Assembly (NCBI GenBank): GCA_934486875.1
Contig: CAKSPU010000002.1
Coordinates: 1-64,000, forward strand
Reading direction: 5' to 3'
Origin: an uncultured Oscillospiraceae bacterium
GTDB lineage: Bacteria; Bacillota; Clostridia; Oscillospirales; Ruminococcaceae
DNA length: 64,000 nucleotides
Shown: piece by piece, positions 55,904-63,600 of the stretch
How the letters are laid out: the number at the start of each line of letters is the position of its first letter
How positions within the stretch are numbered: position 1 is the first letter of the stretch
The notes under the pieces: generated by a model
The model's input: the letters and a program-made list of their open reading frames with translations, nothing else
Database searches by the model: none
Told to the model about the DNA's origin: nothing
Program-made: the position numbers and the translations under genes

Positions 55904-58345
55904 TTAAAACTCGGAAATTATGTTGCTGATGTCAAGGATAATGGTGATAGAGCCGTCGCCCAGAATGGAGCAGCCCGACATACCGTTCTGCTTGACGTTG
56001 AAGTTGTTGAGCAGGGGCGGGAAGGGCTTTACAACTACCTGCTGCTCGCCGATAAGCTCATCTGCAAGGAGGCAGGCGCATTTTCCGTCTGACTCCACAA
56101 GAATGATGATGCCCGAATAAAGGTCGCTGTCAGCGCCGTTAAGGTCATAAAGCTCGTACAGGCGGATAAGGGGATAGCATTCTCCTCTTATCATAACCAT
56201 TTCCTTGCCGTCGGTGTCACGGAGGACCTGATTGGGCTTTAGCTTGAAGGATTCCTTGATGTAGCTTATGGGGATAGTGAAAATAGAGCTGCCCACGGAA
56301 ACCTCCATACCGTCAACAATAGAGAGGGAGAGGGGTATCTTTATAATGAAGCTTGTGCCCTCGCCGAGCTTGGAGTCAACGGAAACAGTACCGCCGCACT
56401 TTTCGATGTTCTGGCGCACAACGTCCATTCCGACACCTCTTCCCGAATATTCGGTAACGGTCTCGTTGGTGGAGAAGCCGGGGAGCATTATAAGGTTGAG
56501 AGCTTCCTTTTCGGTGTATTCGGAACGGGGCTTTGTGAGTATGCCGTTCTTTTCTGCCTTGTCAAGGAGCTTCTCGGGGTTCATTCCCATACCGTCATCG
56601 GCAACGACTATAACTACCTCTCCCGAGGAGCTGTATGCGGAAAGGGTGATCTTTCCCTTTGCGCTCTTGCCCGCTGCGATACGGTCCTCTGCGTGTTCCT
56701 CGATGCCGTGGTCCATAGAGTTTCTTACCATATGCATAAGAGGGTCGTTCAGATTGTCGATGATAGACTTGTCAACTTCCGTTTCCTCGCCCTCGAATAC
56801 AAGGTCAACGTCCTTGTTCAGCTTTACCTTCATATCACGGACGATACGGGTCATTTTATTGAATGCGCCCGAAATGGGGACCATTCGGATAGACATTACG
56901 ATGTCCTGAAGCTCGGAATTGAGCTTTCTGAGCTGTCTTGCAGCCTTCTGGAAATTATCGAGGCGGAGACCCTTAAGGTCGGGGTTTGAAGTTACCATTG
57001 CTTCGGTGATAACAATTTCGCCCACCATATCAAGAAGCTGATCGAGCTTGTAGAGGTTTACGCTGATAAGAGACTGCTTTGCGGCTGACGGCTTGCCCTC
57101 GGTGTGCTTTTTCTCCGCAGGCTTTTCGGCAGCGGCAGGCTTTGCTTCCGCCTTTGGAGCGGCAGGAGCGGGTGCAGGGGCTGCCGCAGGCTGTGCAGGC
57201 TGTACTGCCTGTTCCGCCTGAGGAGCGGGTGCGGGAGCGGAAGCAGCGGCAGGGGTGTCCGAACCGTGCTTTATAACAGTGACCTTATCCACATTGGGGG
57301 TCTCTTCGATTATCTTTATGATAGCGTCATCGCCGTAGCCCGACTTGAAGTTGATGATGAAGCCGTTGTCTCTGATAATCCGGGCATCGGACTGATTTGT
57401 TTCGATGTCCGCAGGGGTGAATGCAAGCTGGTCGCACTCTTCACGGATATTGTTTATTACCATAAGAGCACGGAGATTTTCCATCTTGCAGTCCTCTACA
57501 AACTCCACCTTAACTGTGGTGAGGGTGTATGCGGGAACTTCAATGCTCTTCTGACCGCCCATAGAAACTATCTCGCAGGTCTTTACGTTCATAGTGCTGC
57601 CGATAAGACTGATAATGTCCTCGGGAGTGGTCTGTGCGGGGGTGAAATGAATGATAAAGCCGTTTTCAACGATGACCTTTGCGGTGTCGGAATTATCCTC
57701 AATGTCCTCGGGCTCGAATTTCAGCATCGAGCACTCGTTCCTGATGTTGTTGATAACGAGGAGAGCACGGAGATTTTCCATTTTGCAGTCCTCTTCAAAT
57801 GTGACCTTGACTGTGGTTGTGTTGTCGCCGCCGCCTGTGGTAACGGTCACCATTTCGCCTGCATCTGCTTCGGGAGCTGCTGCTTCGGGAGCTGCGGCGG
57901 CTGCGGGTGCGGCAGGTGCAGGGGCTGCTCCGCCGTTTTTGAGCATAGCCGCAAAGTCCTTTATCTTTGTCATAGTGTCGCTGAAATCGGTAGGTTCGCT
58001 GTCCTCGTCCTGAACGAGATCTATCTCCGCCTTAAGAAGGTCGGAGGCAGTGAACACAAGGTCATAAAGAGAGCGCATATCCGAGATAACGGGCTTATCC
58101 TCTCTTATTATGTAGAACATATCCTCGATAGCGTGGGCAAGGTGGGACATATTGTCAAGCCCCATCATAGCCGAAGAGCCTTTTATGGTATGCATTATAC
58201 GGAAGATCTCGTTGATCTCCTCTTCACCGAAGCTGTTTTCGTTTTCGGTCTTCATTAATATCTGGTCAAGCTGCTCCAGGAGCGAAGTGGTTTCAAATAT
58301 GTACATATCCACCATTGATTCCATACCTGCTTCAAACCGAGCCAT
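55904..58345 (-). CDS. cheA: Chemotaxis histidine kinase CheA with duplicated P2-like domain
   Basis: Kinase that phosphorylates CheY and CheB in response to receptors. P1 carries the phosphorylated histidine H52 in MHTIKGSSAMMG. An Ala/Pro linker leads to two consecutive, clearly related modules (about 176-263 and 275-361), both opening TVKV.F.EDCKMENLRAL and containing VINNIR.EC, so the P2-like response-regulator-docking module is duplicated. A second Ala/Pro-rich linker (about 362-415) precedes P3 dimerisation, the P4 kinase domain (N-box HMVRNSMDHGIE, G-box DDGMGM) and the P5 CheW-like end. 813 aa is longer than Bacillus CheA (672). AAAGGA precedes the ATG. First gene of cheA-cheW-cheR-cheB-cheW. 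Confidence 0.96.
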   Translation of the reverse strand: MARFEAGMESMVDMYIFETTSLLEQLDQILMKTENENSFGEEEINEIFRIMHTIKGSSAMMGLDNMSHLAHAIEDMFYIIREDKPVISDMRSLYDLVFTASDLLKAEIDLVQDEDSEPTDFSDTMTKIKDFAAMLKNGGAAPAPAAPAAAAAPEAAAPEADAGEMVTVTTGGGDNTTTVKVTFEEDCKMENLRALLVINNIRNECSMLKFEPEDIEDNSDTAKVIVENGFIIHFTPAQTTPEDIISLIGSTMNVKTCEIVSMGGQKSIEVPAYTLTTVKVEFVEDCKMENLRALMVINNIREECDQLAFTPADIETNQSDARIIRDNGFIINFKSGYGDDAIIKIIEETPNVDKVTVIKHGSDTPAAASAPAPAPQAEQAVQPAQPAAAPAPAPAAPKAEAKPAAAEKPAEKKHTEGKPSAAKQSLISVNLYKLDQLLDMVGEIVITEAMVTSNPDLKGLRLDNFQKAARQLRKLNSELQDIVMSIRMVPISGAFNKMTRIVRDMKVKLNKDVDLVFEGEETEVDKSIIDNLNDPLMHMVRNSMDHGIEEHAEDRIAAGKSAKGKITLSAYSSSGEVVIVVADDGMGMNPEKLLDKAEKNGILTKPRSEYTEKEALNLIMLPGFSTNETVTEYSGRGVGMDVVRQNIEKCGGTVSVDSKLGEGTSFIIKIPLSLSIVDGMEVSVGSSIFTIPISYIKESFKLKPNQVLRDTDGKEMVMIRGECYPLIRLYELYDLNGADSDLYSGIIILVESDGKCACLLADELIGEQQVVVKPFPPLLNNFNVKQNGMSGCSILGDGSITIILDISNIISEF

Positions 58346-58487
58346 TGTGTTTACCGTCCTTTCTGTGGGGCGCTTTTGCCTTGGGTGAGCGCCCTTTGCG
58401 CAGAGATTTATTTATGTAATATCTGTATAAAACCAATCCCATATCCTGCCTTGTCTGTAAAATTTTACATCACGGCAGAACTATACA
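58346..58487 (-). other. Leader of the che operon with GC hairpin
   Basis: About 140 transcribed bases before cheA. They contain GGGCGC/GCGCCC (58368-58373 with 58389-58394), placed about 20 bases upstream of the ribosome-binding site. No ORF is supported. Confidence 0.45.
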
Positions 58488-58492
58488 TTTAT

Positions 58493-58521
58493 ATTATACT
58501 ATAAAAATCAGATTACTACAA
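58493..58521 (-). promoter_or_regulatory. Promoter of the che operon
   Basis: Minus strand: TTGTAG (58516-58521), 17-base spacer, TATAAT (58493-58498). A vegetative promoter; I see no sigma-28-type GCCGATA element here. Confidence 0.7.
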
Positions 58522-58616
58522 GCTTATTTTTAAAGATAATATTTATAAGACTTGAAAAAAATCGAGGAGATTTTCGGCTATTTTTAACAAAAAAATAAAA
58601 AGCTATTATATAAACG

Positions 58617-58646
58617 TTGAAAAATGTGATGGGAATGTGATAAAAT
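58617..58646 (+). promoter_or_regulatory. Possible promoter of the ylqG-like gene
   Basis: TTGAAA (58617-58622), 18-base spacer, TAAAAT (58641-58646), about 40 bases before the TTG start. Confidence 0.45.
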
Positions 58647-58687
58647 TAATCTGATTAAGTATTTCTTCATATCAAGGGGGGAGAAAA

Positions 58688-60589
58688 TTGTCAGAGCTTA
58701 TACAGATAACCACGCCCACCGCCCCGAGGGACTATGCCCAGAATAACAACAGCACCCGTCACAACGAGATACAGCAGAATCCTACGGGACAGGTCTTTGA
58801 CCTTGGCGACCAGACGAAAATAGTCAAGACCAACGACAGGGGAGGGGACAATGCGGAGCGCAACCTGAAGGACGACAGCGGCATACTTATGCGCTCCTCC
58901 GCAGATGCGATAAGAAATCCGTCCTCAGCCCTGAATGCGGCAAAGGAGCTTATATCAACAAAGGCACTGAACATTGTCCGTGAGAGCGGGGATACCGAAG
59001 CTCTGAGCAAGCTTACGGAGTTTGCTTCGGAGGTTATGCTCAGTCCGTCAAATCTTTCGCAGGATATGGCTGCCCAGCAGAAAAACGCCACTATTTACGG
59101 CGACAGGCTGTGGAGCGTTTTAAAGGAGCTTGCAGACCTTTCCGCCAAAAACGGATTTTCGGGAGCGGAGGAGCTCAGAGCCGCCCTCGGGGATTTTGCC
59201 AAGGCGGCGGCAGGCGTTTCCGCAAAGGACGAGATACTTAAGTCCCTGTCCGCAAATTTCAGATTTCTTTCGGCGGAAGCGGCACCGGGGAAAGCAGTCT
59301 CGGACGAGCTCCTTGCTGCATCAAAGGCGCTTTCGGGTCCCGATGCGGCGGCTAATTTCGCATCGCTGAAGCCCACTCTTTTAAAGCTTCTGGGGTACAC
59401 GGAAAACAGCCTGCTTTTAAATGACAATACTAAAAATCTGCTGCCTCTTATCGTCCATAATATGTCCCGCTACAATGATGACCCCGATGCTCTGCGAAAC
59501 AGCTTTGATTCACTTCTTATGATGACGGAGAGCCTTAATGTCCCGACGGAGCAGCTTGAAAAAATGGGACTTGACAAAAATATGACCCTCACCGATAATC
59601 TCGAAAGACTTTTTGACAGCTTTGTTAAAAATAACGAGTATCTTTCCCCCGAAGCAAAGCAGTCTGCGCTTATAAGCTCGGAGGAAGCGGCTCACGAGGC
59701 GCAGCTCCGTTCGTCTGTAAATCTCCTTGCGGCAGGGGCTAAGCATATGGCGGCACGTATCCCCGAGGATACTCTTTCAAAGGTGCTCTCAACGGTGGAT
59801 CTTACAAGTGGAGATGAAGCTGTGAGAAAGCTCCTCGGAGCGGTGATACCAAACACCCCGGGAATGAGAAATGCCCTCAGGAGCCTTTTTGACGAGCTTG
59901 AAGCCACCAAAGACCTTGATGCGCTCATCGACCGCCTTAACGTTATCCTTGAAAACATCGAGGGTGACAGCAGCGAGAATATGATAAGCCTTGCGCAGGG
60001 GCTGAACACCGCTCTCGGTGAAATGGCGCAGAGCGGGCAGTACAAAATTTCCGCCGCAACGTCAATGGAAACGCTGACGGATTTTCTCTCCAAAAACATT
60101 AACAGCAGCATTCTCCATTCGCTTTCGGGAGCGACACGCAGCGATATGGTGCAGAATATGCTGACGGCTCCCGGAGTTTTCACCCCTCTCATACATCAGT
60201 TCGTGCCCCTTGATGCTTTCGGCATAAGGGCATTCGGTGAGCTGTGGGTAGACCCGAAAGCGGAGGAGCTTATCGAAAACAGGAAAAAGGGCTCGGGAAA
60301 AGATGACGGGGCAGGCTCTCATATGCTGCTCTGCTTTGACATTGAGGACACGGGATATTTCGAGCTTGAAATATACGAAAAGGACAAGAATATGACGGTT
60401 ATGCTCCTGTGCCCCGAAAGAATGGAAAATGCCTTTGCGCCGATCAGGGAGACTATCCCGAAAATTGCGGAGGCAAACGGATATCACGTATCTGCGGCGC
60501 TGGTGGAGGGACTGAGGGAAAAGCGTTCCCTGGATCAGGTGTTCCCGAAGCTCGGAAATCAAAGGAGTGGGCTTAATGTCAAGGTCTGA
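58688..60589 (+). CDS. YlqG/FliK-like flagellar-associated protein (putative)
   Basis: 633 aa, largely helical and rich in Ala, Leu and Ser with no membrane segment. The last 100 residues, around LLCFDIEDTGYFELEIYEKDKNMTVML, resemble the C-terminal domain of the flagellar hook-length family (FliK). It overlaps the next gene, a FlhB C-terminal homologue (YlqH). Bacillus has the same pair, ylqG-ylqH, of uncertain function, so I infer a YlqG-like role. The start is TTG at 58688, with AGGGGGGAG a few bases upstream. Confidence 0.6.
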   Translation: MSELIQITTPTAPRDYAQNNNSTRHNEIQQNPTGQVFDLGDQTKIVKTNDRGGDNAERNLKDDSGILMRSSADAIRNPSSALNAAKELISTKALNIVRESGDTEALSKLTEFASEVMLSPSNLSQDMAAQQKNATIYGDRLWSVLKELADLSAKNGFSGAEELRAALGDFAKAAAGVSAKDEILKSLSANFRFLSAEAAPGKAVSDELLAASKALSGPDAAANFASLKPTLLKLLGYTENSLLLNDNTKNLLPLIVHNMSRYNDDPDALRNSFDSLLMMTESLNVPTEQLEKMGLDKNMTLTDNLERLFDSFVKNNEYLSPEAKQSALISSEEAAHEAQLRSSVNLLAAGAKHMAARIPEDTLSKVLSTVDLTSGDEAVRKLLGAVIPNTPGMRNALRSLFDELEATKDLDALIDRLNVILENIEGDSSENMISLAQGLNTALGEMAQSGQYKISAATSMETLTDFLSKNINSSILHSLSGATRSDMVQNMLTAPGVFTPLIHQFVPLDAFGIRAFGELWVDPKAEELIENRKKGSGKDDGAGSHMLLCFDIEDTGYFELEIYEKDKNMTVMLLCPERMENAFAPIRETIPKIAEANGYHVSAALVEGLREKRSLDQVFPKLGNQRSGLNVKV

Positions 60590-60857
60590 TAACAAAAAAA
60601 GTGCGGTTGCGCTGAAATACAATCCCGAAAAGGACTACAGCCCTATTGTTGTGGCTGCGGGACACGGTCACGCTGCGGAGCGGATAATCTCTCTTGCAGA
60701 TGAAAGCGGTGTGCCTATCTACAGAGATGACAGCGCTGCTGCGGTGCTCACGATGCTTGATGTGGGACAGGGTGTTCCCCCTGAGATGTACTCGGTGGTG
60801 GCGGCTATATATGTTGAGGTAATGAAGCTTGCAAAGGAGCGGCAGGAGGAGAAATAA
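60576..60857 (+). CDS. YlqH-like protein (FlhB cytoplasmic-domain homologue)
   Basis: 93 aa corresponding to the cytoplasmic C-terminal domain of FlhB/EscU, without the membrane part: KKSAVALKYNPEKDYSPIVVAAGHGHAAERIISLADESGVPIYRD. The NPTH self-cleavage site of full FlhB is replaced by a YNPEKD-type segment, so cleavage is not expected. In Salmonella-type systems this domain switches export substrates; the role of the free-standing version is unknown. AAAGGAG lies eight bases before the ATG at 60576, which overlaps the previous gene by 14 bases. Confidence 0.88.
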   Translation: MSRSDNKKSAVALKYNPEKDYSPIVVAAGHGHAAERIISLADESGVPIYRDDSAAAVLTMLDVGQGVPPEMYSVVAAIYVEVMKLAKERQEEK

Positions 60858-60905
60858 CGGGCGATGTAAACTGACCGATAAATCGAAATTTGGGAGGGTG
60901 ATTAG

Positions 60906-61202
60906 ATGAAAACTTATACGATTTGTGGAAGTATGCGATTTGATAAAGAGATGAAGAAAATTGCTTATAACCTTGAAATCGGTAAAGGATATAATATATT
61001 GCAGTGTGTTTATTGTGAAGAAAATGTTATTCCAACAGATGAGGAACTTTCGCGACTTGCAGATGCTCATTACAGAAAAATCGACTTGAGCGACGGTATA
61101 TATGTTGTGAATATTGATGGATATATTGGGGAAGCGGTTAAAAAAGAAATTGAGTACGCCGAAAAACATGAGAAAGAAGTAGTGTATCATTACAATAGAT
61201 AA
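60906..61202 (+). CDS. Small nucleoside 2-deoxyribosyltransferase-superfamily-like protein
   Basis: 98 aa beginning KTYTICGSMRFDKEM and ending with LSDGIYVVNIDGYIGEAVKKEIEYAEKHEKEVVYH. The CGSMRF opening and the D-G-I-Y..IDGYIG block are common to small Rossmann-like proteins related to nucleoside 2-deoxyribosyltransferases and DUF4406, often found in phages and Firmicutes. The coding sequence is markedly more AT-rich than its neighbours (many AAA, GAA and ATA codons), which suggests later acquisition. GGGAGG precedes the ATG. The substrate is unknown. Confidence 0.7.
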   Translation: MKTYTICGSMRFDKEMKKIAYNLEIGKGYNILQCVYCEENVIPTDEELSRLADAHYRKIDLSDGIYVVNIDGYIGEAVKKEIEYAEKHEKEVVYHYNR

Positions 61203-61254
61203 ATTCCGATTTGTCAAACAAATTTCACATTAATAACCGAAAGGAAGTAAAAAA

Positions 61255-62085
61255 ATGTCAGAACGCTATGAAAGACTTGCGAAATGCTACGAAAGCTTTA
61301 AGGCAAAGGTGGACTTCACCCCGAAAATAGCCCTTATCCTCGGCTCGGGTCTTGGCGACTATGCCGACGGCATCGACATAAGGGCAACGCTTGATTACAA
61401 GGACATCGAGGGCTTTCCCGTGTCCACCGCCCCCGGTCATAAGGGTCGCTTCGTTTTCGGATATGTGGGCGATGTCCCCGTTGTCATAATGCAGGGACGT
61501 GTACATTATTATGAGGGCTATCCTATGGAGGACGTGGTGCTCCCCGTAAGACTTATGAAGCTTATGGGAGCTGAGGTGCTCTTTGTTACCAATGCCGCAG
61601 GCGGCGTAAACTGGCATTTCGAGTGCGGCGACTTTATGCTCATAAACGATCAGATATGTATGGCTCCCTCTCCGCTCATCGGTGAGAACCTTGACGAGCT
61701 TGGCCCCCGTTTCCCCGATATGAGCGAAATTTACAGCAAAAAGCTCCGTGATATCGTGAAAAAATCCGCCCGTGACCTTGATATCCCACTCAGAGAGGGC
61801 GTTTATATTCAGCTCACGGGTCCGAACTATGAATCTCCCTCGGAGGTCAGAATGGTGAGAACTCTCGGCGCAGACGCTGTGGGAATGTCCACCGCCTGCG
61901 AAGCCATTGCCGCAAATCATATGGGTATGAAAACTGTGGGGATCTCCTGCATCTCAAACCTTGCCTGCGGCGTGTCCAACCGCCCCCTCTCCCACGCAGA
62001 GGTGCAGGAGACTGCCGACAGGGTAGCGCCTCTTTTCAAGAAGCTCGTTACCGCATCGGTGCAGAACATCGCAAAGGAGTTGTAA
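61255..62085 (+). CDS. punA: Purine-nucleoside phosphorylase (trimeric type)
   Basis: Phosphorolyses purine nucleosides to base and (deoxy)ribose-1-phosphate. The trimeric PNP family blocks are present: IALILGSGLGDYAD, PVSTAPGHKGRFVFG, GRVHYYEGYPM, VTNAAGGVN and the base-pocket region MSTACEAIAANHMGMKTVGISCISNLACG. The Asn in SNLACG fits 6-oxopurine preference (guanosine, inosine). Length (276 aa) is normal. AAAGGAAG lies seven bases before the ATG. The next gene overlaps its stop. Confidence 0.94.
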   Translation: MSERYERLAKCYESFKAKVDFTPKIALILGSGLGDYADGIDIRATLDYKDIEGFPVSTAPGHKGRFVFGYVGDVPVVIMQGRVHYYEGYPMEDVVLPVRLMKLMGAEVLFVTNAAGGVNWHFECGDFMLINDQICMAPSPLIGENLDELGPRFPDMSEIYSKKLRDIVKKSARDLDIPLREGVYIQLTGPNYESPSEVRMVRTLGADAVGMSTACEAIAANHMGMKTVGISCISNLACGVSNRPLSHAEVQETADRVAPLFKKLVTASVQNIAKEL

Positions 62086-62537
62086 TGTCATTTATGACAT
62101 TCGTGATACGTGAAGCCGTATATGATGATCTTGACGGTCTCCTCGAGCTTTATACCCATCTTCACGGCAATCCCATTCCCGAAAAAAGCGAAAGGCTTGC
62201 AAAGCTGTGGGACGGCATTATGGCGGATAAGTCACATCATATCATCGTTGCGGAGGAGGACGGGAAAATAGTCTCCTCCTGCGTGTGCGTAATTATCCCG
62301 AATCTCACCCACGGTCAGCAGCCATATGCATTTGTGGAAAATGTTGTCACTCACCCCGATCACCGCAAAAAGGGGCTTGCATCGGGCTGCCTTGAATATG
62401 CGGGGAAAATTGCGGAGGCTGCGGGCTGCTACAAAATAATGCTCCTCACAGGCTCAAAGGAGGAAAGCACGCTCCGATTTTACGAACGTGCGGGCTTCAA
62501 CCGCAATGACAAGACCGCTTTTATCAGGTGGATATAA
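62085..62537 (+). CDS. GNAT-family N-acetyltransferase
   Basis: 150 aa. The acetyl-CoA-binding motif A is seen as VENVVTHPDHRKKGLASGCLEYA and motif B as LRFYERAGF. The substrate cannot be told. The ATG overlaps the phosphorylase stop (TAATG), with AAAGGAG five bases upstream, so the two are co-translated. A second in-frame ATG lies nine bases on. Confidence 0.88.
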   Translation: MSFMTFVIREAVYDDLDGLLELYTHLHGNPIPEKSERLAKLWDGIMADKSHHIIVAEEDGKIVSSCVCVIIPNLTHGQQPYAFVENVVTHPDHRKKGLASGCLEYAGKIAEAAGCYKIMLLTGSKEESTLRFYERAGFNRNDKTAFIRWI

Positions 62538-62637
62538 TGTTTGTATGACATTATGTAAAGTATTTCCTCTTAAAAACCGCCCGATTTGTGCAAAAGCTGA
62601 ATTTTGTATCCGAAAGCTGTTTTTTGCATAATTGCTA

Positions 62638-62666
62638 TTGCAATATGTGAAAACGGGTGGTATAAT
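62638..62666 (+). promoter_or_regulatory. Promoter of the ECF S-component gene
   Basis: TTGCAA (62638-62643), 17-base spacer, TATAAT (62661-62666). Three short repeats (TGTATCC-type) surround it. Confidence 0.7.
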
Positions 62667-62732
62667 ATAATTGTATTGTATCCGAAGTTGTATTGTATCC
62701 CGAAAGGGAATGATAACAAGGAGGATCTTTTT

Positions 62733-63311
62733 ATGAGGGAAAAAACAAGAGCACTTGTGGGAACAGGCATTCTTACGGCAATAGTTGCCGTTTTGCAGGC
62801 ACTTTCCGTAGGCATCAAGTTCGGTCCTTTCAGCATAACGTTTGTACTTATTCCAATAGTAGTCGGTGCGGCACTGTACGGATATAAGTCGGGTGCGTGG
62901 CTGGGCTTTGTTTTCGGAGCGGTCGTACTTTTCACCGATGCCGCTGCCTTTATGGCAATAAATGTTCCCGGAACTATCATCACCTGCCTTTCAAAGGGTA
63001 TTCTGGCAGGACTTGGCGCAGGTCTGGTATATAAGCTCCTTGAGGGCAAAAACCGCACTGCCGCCGTTATCACCGCCGCTGTGGTATGCCCCGTTATAAA
63101 TACGGGCGTGTTCCTTCTCGGCTGCACCGTGTTCTTTATGGACACCATTTCCCAGTGGGCACAGGGCGCAGGCTTTGCATCTGCGGGTGCTTACCTTATC
63201 TTCGGAATGGTTGGACTGAACTTTGTTGTTGAGTCCGTCACAAACATTCTTCTCAGCTCTGTTATCGTAAAGATACTGAACGTTGTGAAGAAGCCGGCGG
63301 CTGCAATGTAA
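62733..63311 (+). CDS. ECF transporter S component
   Basis: Substrate-binding membrane subunit of an energy-coupling-factor vitamin/cofactor importer. 192 aa with five to six hydrophobic segments: an opening block ALVGTGILTAIVAVLQAL, a central PIVVGAALYGYKSGAWLGFVFG and a repeated Gly-rich helix pattern typical of S components. The frame opens earlier (62604), but the ATG at 62733 has AAGGAGG eight bases upstream and fits the family N-terminus. The ECF ATPase and T subunits are not nearby, so it probably shares a common module. No known riboswitch is seen in the leader, so the substrate is open. Confidence 0.88.
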   Translation: MREKTRALVGTGILTAIVAVLQALSVGIKFGPFSITFVLIPIVVGAALYGYKSGAWLGFVFGAVVLFTDAAAFMAINVPGTIITCLSKGILAGLGAGLVYKLLEGKNRTAAVITAAVVCPVINTGVFLLGCTVFFMDTISQWAQGAGFASAGAYLIFGMVGLNFVVESVTNILLSSVIVKILNVVKKPAAAM

Positions 63312-63390
63312 GCCGCAATATCGGGGAGAAGCTGTATTGCTCTCCACCGGAATTTTAAAGTAAAATCAAATGTGATACAATACATATCGA

Positions 63391-63436
63391 CGTAAAGCCG
63401 CAGACGAGTTTCTGCGGCTTTACGCTGATTTTTTTG
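63391..63436 (+). terminator. Terminator after the ECF S-component gene
   Basis: Stem CGTAAAGCCGCAGA/TCTGCGGCTTTACG (14 bp, 63391-63404 with 63411-63424) followed shortly by TTTTTTT. Confidence 0.9.
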
Positions 63437-63515
63437 ATTTTATTTTATTTAGCATATTTTGTCAAATGTTTGTGAATGGTGCAGAAATATTCATAAAGAA
63501 TAACGGCAAAAGCTG

Positions 63516-63545
63516 TTGACTGTTATCCCCCGGATATACTATAAT
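63516..63545 (+). promoter_or_regulatory. Promoter of the repetitive-protein gene
   Basis: TTGACT (63516-63521), 18-base spacer, TATAAT (63540-63545), about 55 bases before the TTG start. Confidence 0.7.
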
Positions 63546-63600
63546 TAAATTGTTGCATTATGCGTTTTAATAACAATTACATAAATGGATGTGAACTGAT

